Shown here: piece after piece, positions 15,110 through 23,780 of the stretch | Layout of the letters: the number at the start of each line of letters is the position of its first letter | Position numbering within the stretch: position 1 is the stretch's first letter | Assembly (NCBI GenBank): GCA_964644675.1 | Contig: CAZXWK010000003.1 | Location: 35,121-99,120 of the forward strand | From: CAZXWK01 sp964644675 | Lineage (GTDB): Bacteria > Actinomycetota > Coriobacteriia > Anaerosomatales > JAAXUF01 | Direction: 5' to 3' | Length of the DNA: 64,000 bases | Position numbers and translations under genes: made by a program | Notes under the pieces: model-generated | What the model was told of the DNA's origin: nothing | What the model saw: the letters and a program-made list of their open reading frames with translations, nothing else | The model's database searches: none

Positions 15110-16879
15110 GTGAGCCGCACGCTGCTGTCGGGGAACGAGGCGGTGGCCCAGGGCGCCTGGGAAGCCGGAGCGACGGTGGGGGTCGGGTACCCGGGTACCC
15201 CGTCCACCGAGACGCTGCAGCGCTTCGCGCGCCTGCCGGGCGTCTACGCCGAGTGGGCCCCCAACGAGAAGGTCGCACTCGAGGTCGCAGCGGGTGTTTC
15301 GCTGGTTGGTGGGCGCGCGCTCGTCACTATGAAGCACGTCGGTCTCAACGTCGCCGCCGACCCACTGTTCACGCTTGCCTATACGGGCGTCGGCGGGGGA
15401 CTCGTGATCCTGGTGGCCGACGATCCGGGCATGCACTCCTCCCAGAACGAGCAGGATTCGCACAACTACGCCGCGTTTGCCCGCGTTCCCATGCTCGATC
15501 CGTCCGATTCAGCGGAAGCCCTGTCGTTCACCCGCGAGGCGTTCGGGCTCTCGGAGCGGTTCGACGTGCCGGTGCTCGTGCGCTCGACGGTGCGGGTGAG
15601 CCACGCGAAGTCGCTCGTCGAGACCGGGTCCCGCCCCGACGCACCGGCGCCGAGCCCCTACAAGACCGACCCCGCGAAGTGGGTCATGATGCCGGCGATG
15701 GCGCAGCGGCGTCGTCTCGATCTCGATCGCAGGATCGCCGAGCTCACCGACTTCGCCGAGGACACGCAGCTCAACCGCATCGAGATCCGCGACGCCGAGG
15801 TCGGCATCGTGTGCTCCGGCGTCTCGTACCTCAACGTGCGTGAAGCTCTCCCTGAGGCTTCGACCCTCAAGCTCGGCCTGACCTTCCCGCTGCCGCCCAA
15901 GAAGCTCGCCGAGTTCGCCGAGAAGGTCGATCGGCTCTACGTGGTCGAGGAGGCGGACGACTACCTCGCGCGTTCCGTACGCTCGCTCGGCGTCGCGGTC
16001 GAGCCGCTGCCGCTCCTGCCGCGGGCGGGGGAGCTGACGCCAGGCGCGGTCCGAGCCGCCTTCGGGCTCGAGCCGCCACCGACGCGTGAGGCCGACGACT
16101 CGCTCCCGCCGCGCCCGCCGCTCATGTGCCCCGGCTGCCCGCACCGGCCGGTGTTCCACGCGTTCCGCAAGGCGCGCGCGGTCGTCACCGGTGACATCGG
16201 CTGCTACACGCTCGGCGCGCTCAAGCCGCTTGCGGCCATGGACACGTGCGTGGACATGGGCGCCTCGATCGGGATGGCCCACGGCGCCGACCTGGGCGGC
16301 GGGACGGCCGAGCGCCCGATCGTCGCGGTGATCGGCGACTCGACCTTCGCGCACTCCGGCATCACGGCGCTGATGAACACCGTGTACAACGGCGGCGGCG
16401 GTACCGTGGTGATCCTCGACAACCGCATCACCGCGATGACCGGACACCAAGGCAACCCGATGAACGGGATCACGCTCCAGGAGCGGCCGTCTCACGAGGT
16501 CGACCTGGTCGGCCTCGTCCGGGCGCTCGGCGTCAACCGCGTCCGCTTGGTCGACCCCCATGACCTTTCGGCCGTCGCCGCCGCCATCGCCGAGGAGACC
16601 GCGTCTCCCGAGCTCTCGGTCATCGTCTTCAGGGCGCCCTGCGCGCTGCTGATCAAAGAGAAGTCCGACCCCTACGCGGTCGACGACGACCTGTGCGCGA
16701 AGTGCGGCGCCTGTATTCGGCTGGGGTGTCCCGCCATCGGCAAGGACGAGCGGACCTCTAAGGCGTTCATCGACCTCGCGACGTGCGTCGGCTGCGGCCA
16801 GTGCGTGCAGGTCTGCAAGTACGACGCGATCGTCCACGCCGGGCCCGCGTGCGACTTCAAGGGGGCCGACGCCTCATGA
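15110..16879 (+). CDS. iorA: Indolepyruvate:ferredoxin oxidoreductase, alpha subunit
   Basis: Oxygen-sensitive TPP enzyme that oxidatively decarboxylates aryl (or branched) 2-oxo acids to acyl-CoA with reduction of ferredoxin. It has 589 residues: the pyrimidine-binding domain starts SRTLLSGNEAVAQGAWEAG and GYPGTPSTE, the TPP domain has GDIGCYTLG and GDSTFAHSGITALMN with DNRITAMTGHQGNP, and two [4Fe-4S] clusters are near the C-terminus (CAKCGACIRLGCPAIG from about residue 529, then CVGCGQCVQVCKYDAI). The GTG start follows GAGAGGACGCGC. A TATCAT box about 45 bp upstream may be part of its promoter. Confidence 0.95.
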   Translation: MSRTLLSGNEAVAQGAWEAGATVGVGYPGTPSTETLQRFARLPGVYAEWAPNEKVALEVAAGVSLVGGRALVTMKHVGLNVAADPLFTLAYTGVGGGLVILVADDPGMHSSQNEQDSHNYAAFARVPMLDPSDSAEALSFTREAFGLSERFDVPVLVRSTVRVSHAKSLVETGSRPDAPAPSPYKTDPAKWVMMPAMAQRRRLDLDRRIAELTDFAEDTQLNRIEIRDAEVGIVCSGVSYLNVREALPEASTLKLGLTFPLPPKKLAEFAEKVDRLYVVEEADDYLARSVRSLGVAVEPLPLLPRAGELTPGAVRAAFGLEPPPTREADDSLPPRPPLMCPGCPHRPVFHAFRKARAVVTGDIGCYTLGALKPLAAMDTCVDMGASIGMAHGADLGGGTAERPIVAVIGDSTFAHSGITALMNTVYNGGGGTVVILDNRITAMTGHQGNPMNGITLQERPSHEVDLVGLVRALGVNRVRLVDPHDLSAVAAAIAEETASPELSVIVFRAPCALLIKEKSDPYAVDDDLCAKCGACIRLGCPAIGKDERTSKAFIDLATCVGCGQCVQVCKYDAIVHAGPACDFKGADAS

Positions 16880-17466
16880 CGACCACGACGGTGATGCTGT
16901 GCGGCGTCGGTGGGCAGGGCACGATCCTGGCGGCCGATCTGCTCGCCAAGACCGCGGCCGCCGCCGGGCTCGAGGTCAAGCTCTCCGAGGTTCACGGCAT
17001 GTCGCAGCGAGGCGGGAGCGTCGACACGGTGGTGAAGTTCGGCGAGGAGGTGTTCTCGCCGGTGACCGACCCCGGGTACGTCGATCATCTCGTCGCGTTC
17101 GAGGTCATCGAGGCCATGCGGCGCGTCCAGTACGTCAAGCCCGAGGGCAGGCTCCTCGTCAACCCGCGCTCCATCAGGCCCCTTCCCGTGCTCACGGGTG
17201 ACCTGCCCGTGCCGCACGGCCTGCAGGCCGTGCTCGCGCACGAGGGTGCGATCTTCATCGATGCCGACGAGCTCGCCTGCGAGGCGGGCAGCCCCAAGTC
17301 TGCGAACGTCGTGCTCATGGGCGCCCTGTCGACAGGACTCCCGTTCGACACGGAGCTGTGGCGGGAGGTCATCTCGGCGAGGGTGCCGCCCACCACCGTG
17401 GAGGCAAACCTGAGCGCGTTCGAACTCGGTCGCCGTGCATGCCTGGAAGGGGAGTGCGCACTGTGA
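16876..17466 (+). CDS. iorB: Indolepyruvate:ferredoxin oxidoreductase, beta subunit
   Basis: Gamma-domain partner of IorA, 196 residues, with the typical start MLCGVGGQGTILAADLLA and EVHGMSQRGGSVDTVVKFG. The ATG is inside the iorA stop (ATGA overlap), which fits a stoichiometric complex. Its TGA in turn overlaps the GTG of the ACT gene, so the three genes form one translational unit. Confidence 0.95.
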   Translation: MTTTTVMLCGVGGQGTILAADLLAKTAAAAGLEVKLSEVHGMSQRGGSVDTVVKFGEEVFSPVTDPGYVDHLVAFEVIEAMRRVQYVKPEGRLLVNPRSIRPLPVLTGDLPVPHGLQAVLAHEGAIFIDADELACEAGSPKSANVVLMGALSTGLPFDTELWREVISARVPPTTVEANLSAFELGRRACLEGECAL

Positions 17467-17879
17467 ACGTCAAGCAGCTGAGCGTCTTCATCGAGAACAA
17501 GGCCGGTCGGGTCAGCGAAGTCACGGACACGCTCGGCCGCGCGGGCATCAACATCCGCGGATTCTCCGTCTCCGACACCGCGGACTACGGCATCATCCGG
17601 CTCGTCGTGGATGATCCCGACGGGGGCCGCGACGTGCTCCACGACGCCGGTTTCGCGGTCAAGGTGAGCGACGTGCTCTGCATCGATCTTCCCGACGTGC
17701 CTGGAGGGCTCGCAGGCGTGCTCAAGGTGGTCTCGGATGCCGGCGTCAACATCGAGTACGTCTACTCGCTCATCTCGACGTTCGTGGTGATCAACGTCTC
17801 GGATATCGAGCGGGCGGTTGCGCTGCTGCGCGACAAGCCCATCAAGCTCGTCACACAAGAGGACATCGCGCAGGCCTAA
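17463..17879 (+). CDS. Tandem ACT-domain protein linked to iorAB
   Basis: Protein of 138 residues with two ACT modules: QLSVFIENKAGRVSEVTDTL followed by ADYGIIRLVV, and VLCIDLPDVPGGLAGVLKVV followed by VEYV/IEYVYSL-type strands. It is homologous to the protein at 1184-1627, which sits beside the other paaK. Position between iorB and the amino-acid transporter suggests that it senses an amino acid or product of this pathway; the ligand is unknown. Confidence 0.88.
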   Translation: MNVKQLSVFIENKAGRVSEVTDTLGRAGINIRGFSVSDTADYGIIRLVVDDPDGGRDVLHDAGFAVKVSDVLCIDLPDVPGGLAGVLKVVSDAGVNIEYVYSLISTFVVINVSDIERAVALLRDKPIKLVTQEDIAQA

Positions 17880-17917
17880 ACCGAAGAGCCGCGCGGGGGA
17901 CAAGGAGGTAGGGGACC

Positions 17918-19132
17918 ATGAGAGGACGGACGCTTCGACTTGCGTTCGGAGTGCTGGAGGCCGCGCTGGCCGCAGCACTCGCTGTGACCCTCGTCGGGTG
18001 CACGGCGACGAAGAGCACGACGTCTGAGACCCAGACGAGCAAGGCGGCAAGTGGGGAACCCATCAAGATCGGCGCGATCGTATCTCTGACCGGCACGTAC
18101 GCTGGCCTCGGCGAGCCGGAGAAGAATGCGATCGAGATGGAAGTCAAGCGCATCAACGAGGCGGGCGGCATCAACGGACGCCCCATCGAGGTCATCATCG
18201 AGGACGACGGCACGGACAACACCAAGGCCGTCTCGGCAGCGACCAAGCTCATCGATCAGGACAAGGTCGTCGCCATCATCGGAGCCACCGGCACCGGCCA
18301 GTCCATGGCCATTCGCAACGAGATCGACCGTGCCGGCATCCCTCAGGTCTCCATGGCGGGCGGTAACGCCATCACCGGGCAGTTCGACAAGCTCGTGTTC
18401 CAGACGCCTTGGAGCAACGCGATCGTCGTGCCCTACACGCTCGAATACCTGAAGAAGCAGGGCATCACCAAGATCGGGCTGATCAGCGACTCGGGCGGCT
18501 TCGGCAAGGACGGTCAGGCCATCATCGTCAAGGAGGCCCCGAGCTACGGGATCACCGTGGTGGCGGACGAGACGTTCAACCCGGGTGACGCGGACATGAC
18601 CGCGCAGCTCACCAAGATCAAGAACTCCGGGGCCGAAGCGGTGGTCATGTGGACCGCCGGCAAGGAGGCCGCGATCGTCGCGAAGAACGCGAAGGACCTC
18701 GGCCTGACGATCCCACTCTACGGAAGCCACGGCAACGCGCGCCTCGAGTTCATCCAGGGCGCCGGCGCGGCAGCCGAGGGCGTGCGTATCGCCGCGGGAC
18801 ACGTCCTCATGCCTGAGACCTACGGCACCGAGACTCCCGAGTACAAGACGGCGACCGCTTTCATCGACAACTACGAGACGGCGTACGGGCAGCCTCCGAG
18901 CACGTTCGCGGGGCACGCGTACGACGCGCTCTACCTCATCACCAACGCCGCAAAGAGCATCAGCGGCGAGATCACGCCCGCCAGCCTCAGAGACGCCATC
19001 GAGAAGACGAAGGCGTTCGCGGGCATCGGCGGCTCGTTCAACTACTCGGCCACCGATCACAGCGGCCTGACCGAGAAAGACCTGACCATGTACGAGATCA
19101 AGGGCGGCGACTGGAGTCTCGCCCCGCAGTAG
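17918..19132 (+). CDS. Branched-chain/aromatic amino-acid ABC transporter substrate-binding lipoprotein 1
   Basis: Periplasmic-binding-fold protein of the LivK family, 404 residues, tethered as a lipoprotein: lipobox LVGC with the modified Cys at residue 28. The mature part opens IKIGAIVSLTGTYAGLGEPEKN, and IINGRPIEVIIEDD-type segments define the family. The ATG follows AAGGAGGTAGGGG, a very strong site. It is immediately followed by a paralog and by livHMGF, so it feeds that permease. Confidence 0.93.
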   Translation: MRGRTLRLAFGVLEAALAAALAVTLVGCTATKSTTSETQTSKAASGEPIKIGAIVSLTGTYAGLGEPEKNAIEMEVKRINEAGGINGRPIEVIIEDDGTDNTKAVSAATKLIDQDKVVAIIGATGTGQSMAIRNEIDRAGIPQVSMAGGNAITGQFDKLVFQTPWSNAIVVPYTLEYLKKQGITKIGLISDSGGFGKDGQAIIVKEAPSYGITVVADETFNPGDADMTAQLTKIKNSGAEAVVMWTAGKEAAIVAKNAKDLGLTIPLYGSHGNARLEFIQGAGAAAEGVRIAAGHVLMPETYGTETPEYKTATAFIDNYETAYGQPPSTFAGHAYDALYLITNAAKSISGEITPASLRDAIEKTKAFAGIGGSFNYSATDHSGLTEKDLTMYEIKGGDWSLAPQ

Positions 19133-19191
19133 ATGGCAGCGGGCCGGGGCGGCTTCGGCCGTCCCGGCCCCTTCGAGAAAGTGGTGGATCG

Positions 19192-20382
19192 ATGCTTCGC
19201 ACACGCACCATCGCGATCGTGCTTGCGGCGCTCGCGCTCGGCGCGCTGCTCCTTGCGGGCTGCTCGGCGAGCTCGAGTGGGAGTGGCGGCGAGCAGGCCG
19301 CGTCCTCAGAGCCGATCAAGGTCGGGGCGATCCTCTCGCTCACCGGTCCGTACGCCGCGCTCGGCACCGCCGAGAAGAACGCGCTCGACCTCGAGGTCAA
19401 GCGGATCAACGACGCCGGCGGAATCGACGGCCGCAAGATCGAGGTACTCATCGAAGACGACGCAACCGACGAGGCCAAGGCCGTGACCGCGGCGACCAAG
19501 CTCATCGAGCAGGACAAGGTCGTAGCGATCCTGGGCGCCTCGGGTACCGGCCAGTCCATGGCGGCGCGCACGGTCATCGACCGCGCCGGCATCCCGCAGA
19601 TCTCGATGGCGGGCGGCAACGCGATCACCGGCAAGTTCGACAAGCTCGTGTTCCAGACCCCGTGGACCAACGCGATCGTCGTGCCGTTCGTGCTCGACAA
19701 GATGGCCGCCGACGGCCACAAGAAGATCGCCGTGATCAGCGACAACGGGGGATACGGCAAGGACGGTCTCGCCATCATCACGACGGCGGCGCCGGAAGCG
19801 GGCATGACGATCGTGTCCAACGAGACCTTCAAGCCGGGCGACACGGACTTCGCTGCGCAGCTCACCAACGCCAAGAACTCGGGCGCCGACGCGATCCTGC
19901 TCTGGACCGCCGGCAAGGAGGGTGCAGCCATCGTCAAGCAGGCGGATTCGCTGGGTCTCACCCTGCCGATGTATGGCGGCTCCGGCCAGGCCAAGGCCGA
20001 GTTCCCGACCGGCGCGGGTCCCGCCGCCGAGGGCTTCATCTTCGGTACCGGCAAGAGCCTGGTCCCTGCGAACTGGGGCGAGGGCACCGAAGAGTTCAAG
20101 ACCGTGAACGACTTCGCCACCCGCTACAAGGAGGCATACGGCAGCGATCCCGACATCTTCGCCGGGCACGCGTTCGACGCGATCCTGATCCTGAGCGACG
20201 CCATCAAGCGCAGCGGCGGAGACGTGAGCCCCGCGGCCCTGCTGAAGGCGGTAGAGGAGACCAAGGACCTCGTCGGGTTCGGTGGCGCGTTCACGTTCTC
20301 GCCGACCGACCACAACGGCCTGACCAAGGAAGACCTCTCGCTCTACAAGATCGAGAACGGCACGTGGGTCCCCGTCAAATGA
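19192..20382 (+). CDS. Branched-chain/aromatic amino-acid ABC transporter substrate-binding lipoprotein 2
   Basis: Second LivK-family lipoprotein, 396 residues, with lipobox LLAGC and Cys24. It is a clear tandem duplicate of the preceding gene: blocks such as GAILSLTGPYAALGTAEKNA, ATKLIEQDKVVAILGA and NAITGKFDKLVFQTPW align almost residue for residue. The ligand-cleft positions differ in places, so the two may widen substrate range (for instance branched-chain versus aromatic amino acids). Ribosome site GTGGTGG precedes the ATG. Confidence 0.93.
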   Translation: MLRTRTIAIVLAALALGALLLAGCSASSSGSGGEQAASSEPIKVGAILSLTGPYAALGTAEKNALDLEVKRINDAGGIDGRKIEVLIEDDATDEAKAVTAATKLIEQDKVVAILGASGTGQSMAARTVIDRAGIPQISMAGGNAITGKFDKLVFQTPWTNAIVVPFVLDKMAADGHKKIAVISDNGGYGKDGLAIITTAAPEAGMTIVSNETFKPGDTDFAAQLTNAKNSGADAILLWTAGKEGAAIVKQADSLGLTLPMYGGSGQAKAEFPTGAGPAAEGFIFGTGKSLVPANWGEGTEEFKTVNDFATRYKEAYGSDPDIFAGHAFDAILILSDAIKRSGGDVSPAALLKAVEETKDLVGFGGAFTFSPTDHNGLTKEDLSLYKIENGTWVPVK

Positions 20383-20412
20383 CGAAGCCGACGATGACGG
20401 CGAGCTGAGCCC

Positions 20413-21285
20413 GTGGCGGCCCTGCTCCAGTTCCTCATCGCCGGCCTCAAGAACGGCGCCATCTACTCGCTTGTGGCCCTCGGGTTCACCATCGTCTTCG
20501 CGGCGACCGGGGCGATCAACTTCGCCCAGGGCGAGTTCTTCATGCTCGGCGGGATGCTCGGCGTGTTCTTCGTGCACCTCGGGCTTCCCTTGCCACTCGC
20601 CGTCCTGGCGGCGGTCCTCGTGACCGCCGCCATCGGCGCACTCTTCGAGATTCTCGCCATCCGTCCGATCGGGGGCGGCGACCCGTTGCGCATCATCATG
20701 GTCACTATCGGCGGGTCCGTCGTGCTCAGGCAGCTCGCCCTCCACGTCTTCGGGCCGGACGAGGCGGCGCTGCCATCCTTCACGCAGGCGGAGTCCATCA
20801 AGTTCGCCGGTGCGGCCGTCGAATGGCAGACCGTGTGGATCTGGGGCCTGACCGCCATCGCGGTCGCCGCACTCTTCTTCCTGTACCGCCGCACGGTGTT
20901 CGGCCGGGCGATGCGCGCCACCTCGGTGAGTCCTGCCGCCGCGCGACTCGTCGGCATCGACACGCGCCTCATGGTGACCGCGTCCTTCGCGCTGGCAGCC
21001 GCGCTGGGCGCCGTCGCGGGGCTCGCGGTGGCGCCGCTCACCCAGACCGCGTTCGACGTGGGCGCGGGTATCGGCGTGAAGGGGTTCTCGGCGGCGATCC
21101 TGGGCGGGCTCGGGAACCCGGTCGCGGCGGTCGGGGGAGGACTCGTGCTCGGGCTGCTCGAGAGCCTGACGGCGGGCTACATCGACCCGACCTACAAGGA
21201 CGCGGTGGCGCTCGTCGTGCTGCTGCTGGTCCTCTTCGTGCGGCCCCAGGGGCTGTTCGGAGGCAAGGGGAGGGAGAAGGTGTGA
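20413..21285 (+). CDS. livH: Branched-chain amino-acid ABC transporter permease LivH
   Basis: Inner-membrane permease of 290 residues with about eight hydrophobic helices. It begins ALLQFLIAGLKNGAIYSLVALG and contains AINFAQGEFFMLGG and the conserved GIGVKGFSAAILGGLGNPVA loop that contacts the ATPase. Start GTG 30 bp after the second binding protein. Confidence 0.94.
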   Translation: MAALLQFLIAGLKNGAIYSLVALGFTIVFAATGAINFAQGEFFMLGGMLGVFFVHLGLPLPLAVLAAVLVTAAIGALFEILAIRPIGGGDPLRIIMVTIGGSVVLRQLALHVFGPDEAALPSFTQAESIKFAGAAVEWQTVWIWGLTAIAVAALFFLYRRTVFGRAMRATSVSPAAARLVGIDTRLMVTASFALAAALGAVAGLAVAPLTQTAFDVGAGIGVKGFSAAILGGLGNPVAAVGGGLVLGLLESLTAGYIDPTYKDAVALVVLLLVLFVRPQGLFGGKGREKV

Positions 21286-22268
21286 TGGGCGGACGCGGAC
21301 TCAGGCTCGCGGTGCCGCTCGTGGCGGCGGCGATCGTCGCCGCGCTGCCCTTCGTCGTCACCGACAGCTTCCTGCTCAAGGTCTTCACGTACGTGGGGCT
21401 CAACGTCATCGTCGTGACCGGACTCGCGCTGTTGTTCGGCTACGCGGGACAGGTGTCGCTCGGTCACGCGGCGTTCGTGGGGCTCGGCGCGTACACCTGC
21501 GCGATCTTCACGACCAAGCTCCAAGCGCCGTGGCCCGTCGCGTTCGCGGCTGCGGGCGGGGTGGCCGCGCTGGGCGGGCTCGTGCTCGCGTTGCCGAGCC
21601 TGCGCCTGAAGGGGCACTACCTCGCCATGGCCACCCTCGGCTTCGGGGAGCTCGCCTCGCTCGCGTTCACCGAGGCCACGCCGCTGACCGGCGGCGTGGA
21701 CGGTTTCACGGGTATCCCGTTCCCGACGATCGGCGCGCTCACGATCCGCACGCCGGCGGGACTGTACTGGCTCGTCTGGGGCGTCGCAGGCGTCGCACTG
21801 TTGCTCTCGGCGAACCTGGTCTCGCTCCGCCCCGGCCGCGCCATGCGCGCGTTGCACGGGAGTGAGCTGGGCGCGACCGCGTGTGGCGTCGACCTCGTCG
21901 GCATCAAGGTCCGCGCGTTCGTGGTCTCGGCCGCGCTCGCGGGGCTGTCCGGCGCGCTGTACGCGTCCGTCGTGGGCTTCGTGTCCCCGAGCGTGTTCAC
22001 GGTGGGCGCCTCGGTGAGCTTCCTGGCCATGGCTGTCATCGGCGGGACGGGCTCGCTGGCGGGACCGGTGCTCGCGGCGGCGCTGCTGACGCTCATCCAG
22101 TACGTCGACGCGCTCATCCCGGGAATCTCGCGCGATGCGGCGCAGGTCGTGCAGGCCTACCAGCCCGACGTGTACGGCTTGCTCATCGTGCTCGTCGTGC
22201 TGTTCGCACCGGGCGGCATCGGATCGCTGTGGCGCCGGCGCCCCGCGAAGGGCGGTGACCCCGGATGA
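21285..22268 (+). CDS. livM: Branched-chain amino-acid ABC transporter permease LivM
   Basis: Second permease, 327 residues, multi-spanning, with the family block VTGLALLFGYAGQVSLGHAA and the C-terminal coupling loop VGASVSFLAMAVIGGTGSLA. The ATG at 21285 overlaps the livH stop by 1 bp (a GTG one codon earlier is possible); its TGA overlaps livG. Confidence 0.94.
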   Translation: MGGRGLRLAVPLVAAAIVAALPFVVTDSFLLKVFTYVGLNVIVVTGLALLFGYAGQVSLGHAAFVGLGAYTCAIFTTKLQAPWPVAFAAAGGVAALGGLVLALPSLRLKGHYLAMATLGFGELASLAFTEATPLTGGVDGFTGIPFPTIGALTIRTPAGLYWLVWGVAGVALLLSANLVSLRPGRAMRALHGSELGATACGVDLVGIKVRAFVVSAALAGLSGALYASVVGFVSPSVFTVGASVSFLAMAVIGGTGSLAGPVLAAALLTLIQYVDALIPGISRDAAQVVQAYQPDVYGLLIVLVVLFAPGGIGSLWRRRPAKGGDPG

Positions 22269-23035
22269 GCCTGCTGCAGGTCAGAGACGTAACCAAGCGC
22301 TTTGGCGGCCTCACCGCGGTCGACGGCGTCTCCTTCGACGTTCACGAGGGCACCATCAAGGCCCTCATCGGTCCCAACGGCGCCGGCAAGTCGACGCTCT
22401 TCAACGCGATCACCGGCTTCGATCGCCCCGACTCCGGCTCGGTGCGCTTCGACGACGCGGAGATGGTGGGACGGCCCGCGCGCGACGTCGTGCGCCGCGG
22501 CATGGCCCGTACGTTCCAGAACACGCAGCTCTTCGACGAGATGACCGCTGCCGAGAACGTCATGGTCGGCGTCCAGGCGCACCAGCCCTCGGGCTTCCTG
22601 AGCGCGGCCCTGCGCCTCCCGACGGCGATTCGCCAGGACCGCGACGCCGAGCAGACCGCCGGACGTCTGCTGCGCCTCATCGGCATCGACGAGTGGGCCG
22701 AGACCCCCGCGACCGACCTGCCGGCGGGTATCCGCCGCCTGCTCGAGATCGCGCGGGCGCTCGCGACCGAGCCGCGCCTGCTCCTGCTCGACGAGCCGGC
22801 CGCCGGCCTGAACGGCGTCGAGACGCGCGAGCTGGTCGACACGCTGTTCCGCCTGCGCGACCAGGGGATCACCGTCCTCGTCGTCGAGCACGACATGGGG
22901 CTCGTCATGGAGGTGTCCGACGAGATCGTCGTCATCGACCGCGGCCGCAAGATCGCCGAGGGACCCCCGCGCATGATCCAGAAGGATCCCGCGGTCATCT
23001 CGGCGTACCTGGGCGAGGAGGTCGACGATGACTGA
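22265..23035 (+). CDS. livG: Branched-chain amino-acid ABC transporter ATPase LivG
   Basis: ATP-binding subunit of 256 residues. Walker A is GPNGAGKST, the Q-loop region is ARTFQNTQLF, and Walker B is LLLLDEPAAGLN. The ABC signature is unusual: the expected LSGGQ position reads LPAGIRRLLEIARAL, a variant in which only one Gly of the pair is kept, common in some LivG proteins. Overlaps livM and livF by a few bases. Confidence 0.94.
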   Translation: MSLLQVRDVTKRFGGLTAVDGVSFDVHEGTIKALIGPNGAGKSTLFNAITGFDRPDSGSVRFDDAEMVGRPARDVVRRGMARTFQNTQLFDEMTAAENVMVGVQAHQPSGFLSAALRLPTAIRQDRDAEQTAGRLLRLIGIDEWAETPATDLPAGIRRLLEIARALATEPRLLLLDEPAAGLNGVETRELVDTLFRLRDQGITVLVVEHDMGLVMEVSDEIVVIDRGRKIAEGPPRMIQKDPAVISAYLGEEVDDD

Positions 23036-23780
23036 CGGCGCCCTGCTCTCGCTCGAGGGGGTCCATGCGGGCTACGGGCGCACCGCCGTGCTACGCGGGG
23101 TCGACGTCACGGTCGGCGCCGGCGAGCTCGTCGCGCTCATCGGCGCGAACGGCGCCGGCAAGTCCACCCTGCTCAAGACGGTCGTGGGCGTGCTCGCACC
23201 CAGCGCCGGCCGGGTGGTCTTCGACGGCCGCGACGTCTCCGGTTCGCGCCCGGAGCGGCTCGTGCGCGAGGGCGTCGCGCTCGTGCCCGAGGGCCGGATG
23301 CTGTTCGGCCCCATGACGGTCGCCGAGAACCTCGAGCTCGGCGCGTACGCGGTCCCCGCGTCCAAGCGCGCCGCATCCGTTCGCGAGCGCGTGGCGCGCG
23401 TCAACGAGCTGTTCCCGATACTCGCGGAGCGGGCGGCGCAGCCGGCGGCGACGCTGTCCGGCGGCGAGCAGCAGATGCTCGCGGTCGGGCGCGCGCTCAT
23501 GAGCCAGCCGCGCATGCTGCTGCTCGACGAACCGTCACTGGGACTGGCGCCCAAAGTCATCGCCGAGATCTTCTCGGCGCTTGAGCGGCTCAGGGCCGAC
23601 GGGATGACGATCCTGCTCGTCGAGCAGGACGCGAAACTCGCTCTCAAGCACGCCGACAGAGGCTACGTAATGCGGACGGGCCGGGTGGTCCTGGACGGGA
23701 CCTCGTCCGAGTTGCTTGCGGACGAGTCGGTGCGCACGATCTACCTCGGCACGTGGCAAGGAGAGGAGCGCGGGAGATGA
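23028..23780 (+). CDS. livF: Branched-chain amino-acid ABC transporter ATPase LivF
   Basis: Second ATPase, 250 residues, with Walker A GANGAGKST, signature LSGGEQQMLAVGRALM and Walker B LLLDEPSLGLAP. It pairs with LivG to power LivHM. The stop overlaps the ATG of the downstream paaK (ATGA), tying the ligase to the transporter operon. Confidence 0.94.
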   Translation: MTDGALLSLEGVHAGYGRTAVLRGVDVTVGAGELVALIGANGAGKSTLLKTVVGVLAPSAGRVVFDGRDVSGSRPERLVREGVALVPEGRMLFGPMTVAENLELGAYAVPASKRAASVRERVARVNELFPILAERAAQPAATLSGGEQQMLAVGRALMSQPRMLLLDEPSLGLAPKVIAEIFSALERLRADGMTILLVEQDAKLALKHADRGYVMRTGRVVLDGTSSELLADESVRTIYLGTWQGEERGR

